Shown here: positions 8,184 to 17,013 of the stretch, piece by piece | Numbering within the stretch: the first letter of the stretch is position 1 | How the letters are laid out: every line of letters begins with the position of its first letter | Assembly (NCBI RefSeq): GCF_016817355.1 | Contig: NZ_JADOTT010000002.1 | Location: 400,763 to 464,762 of the forward strand | From: Maricaulis parjimensis | GTDB lineage: Bacteria > Pseudomonadota > Alphaproteobacteria > Caulobacterales > Maricaulaceae | Direction of reading: 5' to 3' | DNA length: 64,000 bases | Notes under the pieces: generated by a model | Told to the model about the DNA's origin: nothing | The model's input: the letters and a program-made list of their open reading frames with translations, nothing else | Databases searched by the model: none | Translations under genes and position numbers: made by a program

Positions 8184-9017
8184 TTAGCCGCGGCGCATCC
8201 GCTTCTCGACGACCTGTTCCAGGCCCATCACGACCGGTTCGCGCAGCGGATTGCCGTCCTCGGCCATGCGGGAGAGTTGGGAAATCGTCGCCCGGTGCAT
8301 GTCGGCGACTTCCGCCTCGACCAGCGTGTAAGTCTTGATGTGCGAGATGAAGCGCTGCAGCGAGCGGGCCACGCGCAGGGTCAGCGGGTCCCCGCTCAAT
8401 TGCATTTCCTGGACCAGCGAAACGGCGGCGGCGCGGGCCGCCTGCATCGGCGTGGTCAGGCCGGCTTCAACATCGGCCATGCGCTTGTAGCTGGGACCGG
8501 CGGCATGCCGTTTGCGACGGCGGCGGTCCGGCCCGGCGAAGCGCGGGGACTCGATAAAGTCACGCGGTTTCTCGCGCAGCGAGGTCAGCCGGTGCTGCAG
8601 GGTCACCGGGGCAATCGGTGTGATGATGAATTCGCTGACACCGGCATCGCGGGCCAGTTCAATCTCCCGGCGCGAGCGCGGCTGGGAAATCATGATGATC
8701 GGCATTTCGCGCAGGACACGGTCGTCCATCTCGCGGATCCGACGGATCAGGCGCAGACGGTCTTCGGTCGGCGTGGAGGCATCATTCCAGTCTGAGACGA
8801 GCACGCCGGGCAGGCGCTCATTCATCATCTCCATCGTGCTGTCGGCGCAGCGCGCGACATGCACTTCATTGCTGCCGGCATCGCGCAGCAGCGAGACCAG
8901 GATGGAACGCATGAAAGGATTGGATTGCAGCAGGAGCGGCGCACGCTGGGGCGACCAGGCGTCAGCCTGGACAAGGGCGTTGGACACGCCCGGAAAGGTT
9001 TCCGCCCGTTCGATCAT
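8184..9017 (-). CDS. Receiver-domain (CheY-like) protein with C-terminal helical region
   Basis: A 277-residue protein. Residues about 25-140 resemble a response-regulator receiver: LLLQSNPFMRSILVSLLRDAG forms the first strand and helix, and GVLVSDWND (about 75-83) supplies the phospho-acceptor Asp. The switch residue is Ser in MISQP. The conserved Lys that precedes Pro in the last loop is replaced by Thr (FIITPIAP). The C-terminal part is basic then helical (RRRRKRHA, later QRFISHIKTYTLVEAEV) with no recognised output domain. No histidine kinase is adjacent. It probably works by protein interaction; phosphorylation is uncertain because of the lost Lys. Confidence 0.78.
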   Translation of the reverse strand: MIERAETFPGVSNALVQADAWSPQRAPLLLQSNPFMRSILVSLLRDAGSNEVHVARCADSTMEMMNERLPGVLVSDWNDASTPTEDRLRLIRRIREMDDRVLREMPIIMISQPRSRREIELARDAGVSEFIITPIAPVTLQHRLTSLREKPRDFIESPRFAGPDRRRRKRHAAGPSYKRMADVEAGLTTPMQAARAAAVSLVQEMQLSGDPLTLRVARSLQRFISHIKTYTLVEAEVADMHRATISQLSRMAEDGNPLREPVVMGLEQVVEKRMRRG

Positions 9018-9088
9018 GCGAAGGGTTTAAGTCAAACCTGTTGATATCTTGCAAAGGCAAGTGGTTAACGCCGCATGACTTCTGCGGA

Positions 9089-9412
9089 TCAGGGGCGGCC
9101 GGTTGCCCGGATCACGCGGAACACGATCCAGATCGGAATCACCAGGACGGCACCCAGGAGGAAATACTCCACGGCCCAGCCGGCGCTATCGATGATGAAG
9201 GACGCAAACCGCGACCAGCTCTCCGCCAGCGTGCCGAAGAAATCGATCCACAGATCGCGCGGATTGACGTTGAGCGCCGCCAGAAGGAAGCCGGCCAGCA
9301 CACACAGCAGTACCAGGCGGACAATATCCTTGGCGGACAGGCTGATCAGGCGCTGCACGAAAGTGCGGCGTTCGGGGGTGGAGGTCGACGTGTTCGTATT
9401 CGTCTCGGTCAT
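9089..9412 (-). CDS. Small integral membrane protein (possibly DUF6460)
   Basis: A 107-residue protein with a polar N-terminus rich in Thr and Asn followed by two hydrophobic segments, about residues 32-48 (DIVRLVLLCVLAGFLLAAL) and 80-98. The layout of a short protein with LSAKDIVRLV before the first helix resembles DUF6460, but the match is from memory. It is followed downstream by an unrelated receiver-like gene and lies about 70 bases beyond the end of the MscS gene, on the same strand. Function is unknown. Confidence 0.7.
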   Translation of the reverse strand: MTETNTNTSTSTPERRTFVQRLISLSAKDIVRLVLLCVLAGFLLAALNVNPRDLWIDFFGTLAESWSRFASFIIDSAGWAVEYFLLGAVLVIPIWIVFRVIRATGRP

Positions 9413-9478
9413 GGCTTCACTCTACCTCCAAATGCGGCGCAATCGGGGCGATCACCACCCCGATTGCCCAAAGCCGCT

Positions 9479-10309
9479 TCAGCCCTTTTTCGCGATATTG
9501 ACGCGGTGCGGGTAGGGAATGGAAATGCCGTTCTTGTCGAAGGCTTCCTTGACGTTCTTCAAACCGTCAAAACGCACACCCCAATAATCGGCGGTGTTGA
9601 CCCAGACGCGGGCGGCGAGGTCGACCGAGGACTCGCCATGGGCGGTCACGGCGAGGAAAATGTCCGGGTCGCGGTGCACGCGCTCGTCGGCCATCAGGGT
9701 TTCCTTGATCACCGCCATCGCCTTGTCGATATCGTCGCCATAATCGATGGAGAAACCGAAATCGACACGACGCGTCGGGTTGGCGCTGTAATTGGTGATC
9801 ACATCACCCCAGGCCTGGCCGTTGGGAATGATGATCTTCTTGTTGTCGCCCGTCGCCATGATGGTGGTGAACAGGTTCACATCCTTCACCGTGCCGGCGA
9901 CACCGGCCACTTCCACCCAGTCGCCAATGGCATAGGGACGGAAGGCGATGATCATCACGCCGGCCGCGATGTTCGAAAGCGTGCCCTGCAGGGCAAAGCC
10001 GATGGCCAGGGTGATGGCACCGAGTGCGGCGACCATGCTGGTCGTCTCCACGCCGAACTTGCCCAGAACGGCGATGATCACCACGGCGATCACGGCATAA
10101 TAGACGATGGAGGCAAAGAAATTGCCCAGCGTGTCGTCGAGGCGTTCCGAGCTGGCCGCCATTTTGCGGACGCCGCTGCGCGCCCAGCCGGCGACAATAA
10201 AGCCGACGATCAGGATCAGGGCGGCCAGGATCAGATTGGTCCCGGCGGCAATGCCGCGTTCGGCCAGGACGGCCATGGTTTCCGGATTGAGGAATTCCTC
10301 GAGATTCAT
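9479..10309 (-). CDS. MscS-type small-conductance mechanosensitive channel
   Basis: A 276-residue inner-membrane channel. Three N-terminal transmembrane helices are followed by the pore helix GAITLAIGFALQGTLSNIAAG (about 94-114), rich in Ala and Gly as in MscS TM3. The beta domain GDWVEVAGVAGTVKDVNLFTT follows at about 127-147, and IPNGQAWGDVITNYS at about 159-173. Length matches E. coli MscS. It opens under membrane tension to release osmolytes in hypo-osmotic shock. It lies in a run of minus-strand genes with no obvious operon coupling. Confidence 0.94.
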   Translation of the reverse strand: MNLEEFLNPETMAVLAERGIAAGTNLILAALILIVGFIVAGWARSGVRKMAASSERLDDTLGNFFASIVYYAVIAVVIIAVLGKFGVETTSMVAALGAITLAIGFALQGTLSNIAAGVMIIAFRPYAIGDWVEVAGVAGTVKDVNLFTTIMATGDNKKIIIPNGQAWGDVITNYSANPTRRVDFGFSIDYGDDIDKAMAVIKETLMADERVHRDPDIFLAVTAHGESSVDLAARVWVNTADYWGVRFDGLKNVKEAFDKNGISIPYPHRVNIAKKG

Positions 10310-10372
10310 CGCACATGCCCCTCTGCAAGCGTTTCAATCGCTACTAGCACCCTTCCCCTGTTGGGGGAATGC

Positions 10373-11104
10373 TTATGTGGCGGGCTCGGGAACACGATCC
10401 GTCGTATCGCGGACAATGGTGATTTTCTGCCAGATTTTCGCGGACATGTTGGCTGTCAGGCTTTCAATGTCATTGACCGAGGCGATCACGACCGGGTCGC
10501 GTGAATTCTGGGCATAAAGAGCCGCAATCTTGCCCGCCATGGAGAGGGCCTCGGCGCAATAATCCAGATAGCGGGTCAGATCGAAATCACTCATCGCCCG
10601 GCGCGGCGAAGCCTTGGTCTGCGGGCCGAGACGCAGAAGGGCGATCGGGTCCTTGGTCAGCTGGTGCATGTCGATCACGTGGGCGATCGAGCGCAATTCG
10701 TGCAGATCATCCAACGCCAGGGAGCGTTTCAGCCTTTCCTCGACGCGCGTCAGCGTGAAGATCGCGACGGCTGTCAGGATTACGATATTGAGCCCGGCCT
10801 CCACGCCTTCGAACACGGTATAGATATCCGCCTGTGTGCCGTCGACATCGACCCAGTTGAAGAAACCGCGGCCAACAAGCACCAGGGCGGTTACGGACAG
10901 AAGCACGGCGAGGATCGTGCCGGCGCGAAGCAGAAAATAGGGACGGGCGAGACGTTCGCTTCGGCGGCGGTCACGCTTGCCCAGCTCGATGAGCTCGAGA
11001 ATGACATTGTTCAGGCTGGCATCCGGGAAGCGTTCTCGAACGCGGGCGGCCAGCCTCTCCAGTGTGTCGACGATATGGTTCGAGTCCAGTGAGCTGAATG
11101 GCAA
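10373..11104 (-). CDS. Two-TM membrane protein of unknown function, TTG start
   Basis: A 243-residue protein if started at the TTG at 11104, which has a strong AAGGGGGGA ribosome site about 4 bases upstream. The frame stays open further upstream, but that part is Pro/Arg-rich and unlike a real N-terminus. Two hydrophobic helices are visible (about residues 54-76 and 96-114), and the C-terminal 120 residues are soluble and helical. No known domain is recognised. A palindrome TTCCCC-TGTT-GGGGGAA lies in the gap between it and the MscS gene, at about 10348-10366. Confidence 0.7.
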   Translation of the reverse strand: MPFSSLDSNHIVDTLERLAARVRERFPDASLNNVILELIELGKRDRRRSERLARPYFLLRAGTILAVLLSVTALVLVGRGFFNWVDVDGTQADIYTVFEGVEAGLNIVILTAVAIFTLTRVEERLKRSLALDDLHELRSIAHVIDMHQLTKDPIALLRLGPQTKASPRRAMSDFDLTRYLDYCAEALSMAGKIAALYAQNSRDPVVIASVNDIESLTANMSAKIWQKITIVRDTTDRVPEPAT

Positions 11105-11174
11105 ATAATCCCCCCTTGCCGATTGGTCCGTGTGTCTGTCTGCCGGCCCGAACGGGACAGGCCTAAAAGCGTGT

Positions 11175-12131
11175 TCAGCTCGTGGCGGCGGTGGTCGCCG
11201 CAACGCTGGCTGAGGTGGCGGCCACAATCATCGCGGCCTGGGCTGCCAGGATGGCCGCGAGATCCCGGGCTGCATCGATGGGCTGGACATCGCCCTGGCC
11301 AGCCAGCGTCAGGCGCAGCGCCAGTTTGGCGGCGACATCGCTGGAGACGCGCAGGGATTTGTCGGCCTTGATGGCCTGATAGGTCTGCACGAGCTGGGTG
11401 CCGATTTCCTTGCCCCGGCCGTGCGCGGCCGCGACGGCCATGCCGGTCTTGCCGATCCCGCTGCGCAGTGCGCCATGGCGGCGCAGGCCCGCATTCAGAG
11501 CGGCCCAGGCGGGGCCGATGGCCCGCGCATCATATTGCTGGAAGGCAATCTCGCAGGCGGCGGCCTCGGCGGCAGCCTTGGGAATGCCGGCATCGCGGAG
11601 ATCCTGGCGGGCGCGGTTCAGATGACCCAGCGCTTCTTCCGGTGTTTCGCCCAGCCCGGCGAAGATGGCGGCGACGACTTCCTCCCGGCCGGCATCGCGC
11701 CGCCACCACGGGGCGGCGATGGCCTCCAGGATGTCGTAGAAACTGTCGGCCTGGTGGCCTTGCCCGCCCGAGGACACCAGCGCCAGGGCGGCGCAGGCAC
11801 CATTATGGGTGAGCCGGCGCCCACCCCGCGCCTTGCGGCAGTCCTCCAGCGCCGTTCGGGCGGCAAAGAAATGGTCCGAGGTGCGGCCACTGGCGGCCAA
11901 GGCGGCCGCGAAAACCAGGCGCATCGACTTGGTGGGGCTGGCCCACATGCCCAAGCCTTCATTCAACTGGTCACGGAGCTGGATCGTGCGTTCTGCCTGC
12001 AGGACGGGGTCCTGTGTCGATGACAGGCTCGCCAGGGCTGCGAAATGCGCATACAGCTTCCCGCCGCGTGCGGCACGGTCGACAAAGGCGGCATCCAGCG
12101 CCTTGTACCGGTCAAAAACGGTCCCTGGCAT
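11175..12131 (-). CDS. Hypothetical protein, all-helical, DUF4003-like at best
   Basis: A 318-residue Ala-rich protein with repeated helical segments and no signal peptide or membrane span apart from a low-complexity Ala/Thr C-terminus. The start at 12131 was chosen for the GAGGGAAAG site 5-6 bases upstream. The general pattern (a helical protein with FAAALAASG and HNGACAALAL segments) recalls DUF4003-like proteins of Firmicutes, but this is a weak impression. It is transcribed away from the helicase gene, with about 150 bases between the two starts. Confidence 0.72.
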   Translation of the reverse strand: MPGTVFDRYKALDAAFVDRAARGGKLYAHFAALASLSSTQDPVLQAERTIQLRDQLNEGLGMWASPTKSMRLVFAAALAASGRTSDHFFAARTALEDCRKARGGRRLTHNGACAALALVSSGGQGHQADSFYDILEAIAAPWWRRDAGREEVVAAIFAGLGETPEEALGHLNRARQDLRDAGIPKAAAEAAACEIAFQQYDARAIGPAWAALNAGLRRHGALRSGIGKTGMAVAAAHGRGKEIGTQLVQTYQAIKADKSLRVSSDVAAKLALRLTLAGQGDVQPIDAARDLAAILAAQAAMIVAATSASVAATTAATS

Positions 12132-12277
12132 TTCACTTTCCCTCGCAACTCTACTCATTGCCCGCAAGCATGGCGAAATCGGGGCGGACAGGGCAGGGGG
12201 ACGCTTTTGCGGATTGTCCCCTGCTTTTGCTGTCGGGTCTCTCGCCCCGCCAGCATCGGCGGACTAGTCTTTCCCGC

Positions 12278-14758
12278 ATGCCGGACACGCAGCCCCCTTC
12301 TCTCCTGCCGTCGCGTTTTGCCGATTGGTTCGCCAGCCGGGGCTGGGCCGCGCGCCCGCACCAGCTGGAGATGATCGAGGCCGCGCAGGCCGGCGAGGAT
12401 GCGCTGCTGATCGCGCCCACCGGCGGCGGCAAGACGCTGGGGGGATTCCTGCCCAGCCTGATCGAACTGGCAGAGACCGTCGCCGCGAACCCGCGCCCCG
12501 ACCGGCCGCATGCCCTGCACACGCTCTACATTTCTCCGCTCAAAGCCCTGTCGGTTGATGTGGCCCGCAATCTGATGACGCCGGTCAGCGAGATGGGGTT
12601 GGATCTGCGCATCGAGACACGCACGGGGGACACCTCCCAGTCCAAGCGTCAGCGCCAGCGCGCGCAGCCGCCGGACATTCTGCTGACCACGCCGGAGCAG
12701 CTGGCCCTCTTCTGTGCGACGGCGAATGCTGAGGCCTTCTTCCGCGATCTCCGCCGGATCGTGATCGATGAAGTCCATGCCATCGCGCCGCAAAAACGGG
12801 GGGATTTGCTGGCGCTGGGACTGGCGGCCATTACCCGCTGGGCGCCGGATGCCCGCCGTGCCGGCCTGTCGGCAACGGTGGCCGATGAGGGCGGGCTGGC
12901 CCGCTGGTTGACGGCACAGTCGCCCGATACCTCGCGCTTTGCCCGCATTGTCCGCGGTGCGCCGGGGGCTCGGCCCCGGGTCGACATTCTCGATCCGGAC
13001 ACGCGCATACCCTGGGCGGGACATTCCGGCCGTCACGCCATTGCGGATGTCTATGAGCGGATCAAGGCGTCGAAAATGGCGCTGGTCTTCGTCAATACGC
13101 GCTCCCAGGCCGAGATGACCTTCCAGGAACTCTGGAACATCAATGACGAAAACCTGCCCATCGCCCTGCATCATGGTTCGCTGGCGCCGGAGCAGCGGCG
13201 CAAGGTCGAGGCGGCAATGGCGGCGGGCAAGCTGAAAGCCGTTGTGTGTACCTCCACGCTCGATCTCGGCATTGACTGGGGGGATGTCGATCTCGTCGTC
13301 CAGATGGGTGCGCCGAAAGGCTCCTCCCGCCTGATCCAGCGTCTGGGCCGCTCCAACCACCAGCTCGACAGTCCCTCGCGTGCCCTGCTGGCGCCGACCA
13401 ACCGGTTTGAGCATCTGGAATGCCAAGCCGCTCGGGAGGCGGTGGCCGCCAATGCGCTGGACGGAGAGCCACTCAAGGCCGGCGCTCTGGATGTTCTGGC
13501 CCAGCACATCATGGGGCGGGGCTGTGGCGAAGCTTTCAATGCCGACGCCCTGTTCGACGAGATCCGCACGGCCTCGCCCTATGCGGAGCTGGACCGGGAA
13601 ACCTATGACAAGGTCCTCGATTTCACGGCGACCGGCGGGTACGCGCTGGCGACCTATGACCGTTTTCGCCGTCTGATCAAACGTCGCGACGGGTTGTGGA
13701 CGGCTCGCACGCCGCAGATCGCCCAGCGTCACCGGCTCAATGTCGGCACGATCGTGGAATCGCCGATGCTGGACGTCGTGGTCTCATCGCGCGGGCGGGG
13801 CGGGCACCGGCTTGGCCAGATCGAGGAATGGTTTGTCGACCAGCTGGCACCGGGCGACACCTTCCTGTTTGCCGGACAGGTCCTGCGGTTCGAGGGGATC
13901 GAGGAGATGGCGGTCCGTGTGACCCGCTCCACCGATACCGAACCGCGCATCCCGACCTATAATGGCGGCAAGTTTCCGCTCTCCACCTATCTGGCGGCGC
14001 GCGTTCGTGACCTGGTTCAGGATCCCTCCGGCTGGGACCAATTGCCCAGCCAGGTCCGCGACTGGTTGGACTTGCAGCAAAAGCGTTCCCGCCTGCCGCG
14101 CGCCAAGGGGCTTCTGGTGGAAACATTCCCGCGGTCGGCGCGCTTCTACCTGGTCTGCTACCCGTTCGAGGGGCGGCTCGCCCACCAGACGCTGGGCATG
14201 CTGCTGACCCGGCGGCTGGAGCGGATGCGCATGCGGCCCATGGGCTTTGTCGCCAATGAATACGCGCTCTCGGTCTGGGGGCTGCGCGATCTGTCCGGCT
14301 TGGACTTTGACGCCCTGTTTGACGAAGACATGATGGGGGATGATCTGGATGCCTGGCTGGCCGAGAGCCAGCTGATGATGCGGACTTTCCGCAATTGCGC
14401 CGTCATTGCCGGCCTGATCGAGCGCCGCTTTCCCGGCCATGAGAAGACGGGCCGCCAGGTCACCATGTCCACCGATCTCATCTATAATGTCCTGCGTGAA
14501 CATGAGCCGGACCATGTTCTCTTGAAGGCCGCTTGGGCCGATGCCGGCAGCGGCCTGCTGGACATCCACCGGCTCGGCACGGCGCTGTCCCGGATCAAGG
14601 GGCAGATCGAGCATGTCGATCTGGACCGGATCTCCCCACTCGCCGTGCCCGTCATGCTGGAGATCGGCAAGGAACCCGTTTATGGCGAAGGCCATGAGAG
14701 CATCCTGGAAGACGTCTCGTCCGAGGATCTGATTGCGGAGGCCATGCGGCTTGACTGA
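12278..14758 (+). CDS. Ligase-associated DEXH-box DNA helicase (Lhr-like)
   Basis: An 826-residue superfamily 2 helicase. Motif I APTGGGKT is at about 46-53, the DEVH box at about 164-167, motif III GLSAT at about 197-201 and motif VI QRLGRSNHQ at about 356-364. A large C-terminal part follows, as in the ligase-associated DNA damage response helicase family. It is predicted to unwind DNA or RNA-DNA during repair. The start at 12278 gives an N-terminus (LLPSRFADWFASRGW) that fits the family; longer frames extend into upstream intergenic DNA. The next gene, pdeM, overlaps its end. The ligase and exonuclease partners usually found in this cluster are not in the window. Confidence 0.93.
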   Translation: MPDTQPPSLLPSRFADWFASRGWAARPHQLEMIEAAQAGEDALLIAPTGGGKTLGGFLPSLIELAETVAANPRPDRPHALHTLYISPLKALSVDVARNLMTPVSEMGLDLRIETRTGDTSQSKRQRQRAQPPDILLTTPEQLALFCATANAEAFFRDLRRIVIDEVHAIAPQKRGDLLALGLAAITRWAPDARRAGLSATVADEGGLARWLTAQSPDTSRFARIVRGAPGARPRVDILDPDTRIPWAGHSGRHAIADVYERIKASKMALVFVNTRSQAEMTFQELWNINDENLPIALHHGSLAPEQRRKVEAAMAAGKLKAVVCTSTLDLGIDWGDVDLVVQMGAPKGSSRLIQRLGRSNHQLDSPSRALLAPTNRFEHLECQAAREAVAANALDGEPLKAGALDVLAQHIMGRGCGEAFNADALFDEIRTASPYAELDRETYDKVLDFTATGGYALATYDRFRRLIKRRDGLWTARTPQIAQRHRLNVGTIVESPMLDVVVSSRGRGGHRLGQIEEWFVDQLAPGDTFLFAGQVLRFEGIEEMAVRVTRSTDTEPRIPTYNGGKFPLSTYLAARVRDLVQDPSGWDQLPSQVRDWLDLQQKRSRLPRAKGLLVETFPRSARFYLVCYPFEGRLAHQTLGMLLTRRLERMRMRPMGFVANEYALSVWGLRDLSGLDFDALFDEDMMGDDLDAWLAESQLMMRTFRNCAVIAGLIERRFPGHEKTGRQVTMSTDLIYNVLREHEPDHVLLKAAWADAGSGLLDIHRLGTALSRIKGQIEHVDLDRISPLAVPVMLEIGKEPVYGEGHESILEDVSSEDLIAEAMRLD

Positions 14759-15461
14759 CACCGTCCAGCTCCAGGCGATATGCCGTTTTCGCGTCCATGA
14801 AACACTGGTCCTGGCGGATCCGGACGGCGTTCTGGTCGTGCCGGAAGTGGGTCTCCTGGTCGTGTCCGACCTCCATTTCGAGAAGGGTTCCTCCTTCGCC
14901 GTGGGTGGCCAGATGCTGCCACCCTATGACACGCGCACGACACTGCGCCGGCTCGCCGAGGCGATAGAGCGGCACCAGCCCCGAACCGTGATAGCACTGG
15001 GGGACAGTTTCCACGACACACGCGCCGATCAGCGCATGCATGACGAGGATGCGGCCACGCTCTGCGCCCTGGTGAACCGGCTGGAACGCTGGATCTGGAT
15101 CGAGGGCAATCACGATCCGGCACCGCCGCCGCAATTCGGCGGAGAGGTGACGGATGAGATCGAGCTGGCCGGCCTGGTCTTCCGCCATGAGCCCACCGAG
15201 GGAGCGGCCCCCGGCGAGGTGGCGGGCCACCTCCATCCCTGCGCCAAGGTCCGCCGCAAGGGGCGCAGCGTCCGCAATCGCTGTTTCGCGACGGACGGAA
15301 CGCGTCTCATCCTGCCGGCCTTCGGCGCCTATACCGGCGGTTTGAATGTCTGTGATGACGCCTTCACGCGCTGTTTCGGTGGCACGCCGGACGCCATGAT
15401 CATGGGCCGGGACCGGGTTTGGCCCGTTGCCGCGAAGGCCTGCGTCCCGGACCGCTATTAG
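14751..15461 (+). CDS. pdeM: Ligase-associated DNA-repair endonuclease PdeM
   Basis: A 236-residue calcineurin-like metallophosphoesterase. The metal-ligand motifs are in order: SDLHFEKG (DxH), ALGDSFHD (GD), EGNHDPAP (GNHD) and AGHLHP (GHxH). The ligase-associated PdeM family acts with the helicase and an ATP-dependent ligase. A TTG at 14751 is preceded by GGAGG about 9 bases upstream and overlaps the helicase end by 8 bases; another TTG at 14733 would add six residues. Both readings keep all motifs. The 3' end overlaps the convergent DUF3429 gene by 4 bases. Confidence 0.9.
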   Translation: MTDTVQLQAICRFRVHETLVLADPDGVLVVPEVGLLVVSDLHFEKGSSFAVGGQMLPPYDTRTTLRRLAEAIERHQPRTVIALGDSFHDTRADQRMHDEDAATLCALVNRLERWIWIEGNHDPAPPPQFGGEVTDEIELAGLVFRHEPTEGAAPGEVAGHLHPCAKVRRKGRSVRNRCFATDGTRLILPAFGAYTGGLNVCDDAFTRCFGGTPDAMIMGRDRVWPVAAKACVPDRY

Positions 15462-15928
15462 AGCAGGGCGAGGCCGAGACAGGCCAATCCGGCCAGAATG
15501 GCGCCCGCACTCAGCACCAGCCTCAGCCGCCCATACCAGTCCGGCAATTCACCGCACCGCATGGCTTGTCGATCCCAGAACAGGTGCGCGCACAGGCCCA
15601 ATATGATCAGTGCGATCCCGGCCGGCGCGCCCAGCGCCCAGTGAAGGCCGATGGCGGCCAGTCCCAGACAGGTCGGCAGAAGCGCCAGCCCCCAGGTGGC
15701 CGTCTCGTTGTCCGGTGCCAGGGCCCGCCCCCATCGCGCCCCGCCCAGAAAGGAGAGGATCAGGGCACCATAGAGTGTGAAAAGCGCGAATTCGGCGGCG
15801 GGGCTGCGGCCAGTGAAACGGGCCTCAATGGCAAGCGCCACGGGCAGCCAGAAGGGTATCCAGCCGGCCAGTCCGCCCCAGAGGGCGCGGGCGGGAATGG
15901 GAGTGTGTCCGGTCATGCCGGCAGACAT
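15458..15928 (-). CDS. DUF3429 integral membrane protein
   Basis: A 156-residue protein with about five hydrophobic helices. The family-defining stretch is YGALILSFLGGARWG (about 53-67), together with a conserved DRQAMR (about 118) before the final helix. DUF3429 members are small inner-membrane proteins of unknown function. It is transcribed toward pdeM and overlaps it tail to tail by 4 bases. No co-transcribed partner is evident; the next minus-strand gene upstream is 30 bases away and may be in the same transcript. Confidence 0.87.
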   Translation of the reverse strand: MSAGMTGHTPIPARALWGGLAGWIPFWLPVALAIEARFTGRSPAAEFALFTLYGALILSFLGGARWGRALAPDNETATWGLALLPTCLGLAAIGLHWALGAPAGIALIILGLCAHLFWDRQAMRCGELPDWYGRLRLVLSAGAILAGLACLGLALL

Positions 15929-15958
15929 AGTCCGGCGGCGCGCCCGGGAAAGTGCGGG

Positions 15959-16228
15959 CTATGTTCGGGAGACCGGATTGCGCGAGATCAGCCCCCATTT
16001 GTCCGGATCGGTTTCCTGTGGCCGGGCTTTCAGCTGGACCAGGAGTTTGCGGGTTTCTTCGGGGGTGGCACCAATCCCGCTGGCCAAAGTGTCCAGCTTG
16101 CGCCAGGTGAAACGCTCATCCTCCAGCATGGCCAGCAGGCGTGCCTTCTGGCTCCGCTCCAGCGAACCGGACGAAATCTCGCGCCACCAGCTCAGTGTGC
16201 TGTCGGAGATATCCTTGATCCAACCCAT
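15959..16228 (-). CDS. Small soluble protein of unknown function
   Basis: An 89-residue protein without a signal peptide or hydrophobic helix. The middle (about residues 22-70) is helical and charged (SLERSQKARLLAMLEDERFTW, then ATPEETRKLLVQLKA), and could form a compact winged-helix-like domain, but no known family is recognised. It lies between DUF3429 and the TIGR02186 gene, on the same strand, with 20-30 base gaps, so it may belong to a short operon with them. Composition matches its neighbours. Confidence 0.65.
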   Translation of the reverse strand: MGWIKDISDSTLSWWREISSGSLERSQKARLLAMLEDERFTWRKLDTLASGIGATPEETRKLLVQLKARPQETDPDKWGLISRNPVSRT

Positions 16229-16248
16229 GCGGGCAATTTACCGGGAAA

Positions 16249-17013
16249 TCAGCGCCGGTTGAAGATGGCATCGGCGATATAGCCGGCCAGCACGGCCAGC
16301 AGGACGCAGAACAGGCCGTAAAGCCAGGGCAGGGTCTGCGCGAAATCATAGATGAAGCGTTCAAGCCCGGCCTTTTCCACCCGCAAGGCAGCGGACCGGC
16401 TGGCGATCACCCGGCCTTCGCGGAAGAGATAGACATCGGCGACATAATCCCCGACCGGCGTCAGGGGCGGCAGGGAAATCGTGGCCCGGAACAGACCGCC
16501 ATCGAGGACTTCGACGCCGCGCTGGGCTTCCGCATAGAGATTCTGGCGCTCCCCCGCCCGGGCGATGGCCTGCAGATAAGGCAGGACGGTTTCCTGTGAC
16601 AGTGTGATCTGGCCATTGGAAACCGGCTGGCGGGCAAACAGGGAGGGCAGGCCGATCCGGCCTGCTGCGAGTTCCGCATCGGAGGCAATGTCCTCGAGCG
16701 GCAAAGACGTGGCGATGGCGTAATAGCTGGGCACATCGGCAAACACGACCGGGTCGGAATTGACCCAGACACCGAAATTGCGCTCCTTGCGCATCACGCG
16801 CAGATCATATTCCGGACCCCGCAGCACGACGACGATCTCGTCCTGGATGGTCAGGCCGCGCGTCGCGCCATAGAGAACCAGTTCCTGGCCGACGAAATCC
16901 TCGCGGATTTCCACGGTCTCATGGGTCAGCGCGGCGACAATGCTCGGCGCCTCGGTCTGGATAAGGGGCTGCTGACCCTGCAGGGCCATGGCGAGCAGAA
17001 TGGCGGAGATCAT
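16249..17013 (-). CDS. TIGR02186 family membrane-anchored protein
   Basis: A 254-residue protein with an N-terminal signal-like segment, a beta-rich extracytoplasmic domain (HETVEIREDFVGQELVLYGA at about 31-50, then VVLRGPEYDLRVMRKERNFGVW) and one C-terminal transmembrane helix (about 230-248). This matches the alphaproteobacterial TIGR02186 family, which is typically encoded beside a TauE/SafE permease, as here with directly abutting genes (this start is adjacent to the permease stop). The pairing suggests it serves the permease as an extracytoplasmic partner, possibly for a sulfur-containing anion; that role is inference. Confidence 0.88.
   Translation of the reverse strand: MISAILLAMALQGQQPLIQTEAPSIVAALTHETVEIREDFVGQELVLYGATRGLTIQDEIVVVLRGPEYDLRVMRKERNFGVWVNSDPVVFADVPSYYAIATSLPLEDIASDAELAAGRIGLPSLFARQPVSNGQITLSQETVLPYLQAIARAGERQNLYAEAQRGVEVLDGGLFRATISLPPLTPVGDYVADVYLFREGRVIASRSAALRVEKAGLERFIYDFAQTLPWLYGLFCVLLAVLAGYIADAIFNRR

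Noticed and set aside
9041..10504. Plus-strand 487-residue frame opposite the MscS gene
   Set aside because: Antisense to a firm channel gene and to two others; composition rich in His/Gly/Gln, as expected for a shadow frame.
12155..13732. Minus-strand 525-residue frame opposite the helicase
   Set aside because: Shadow of a helicase gene with all motifs on the other strand.
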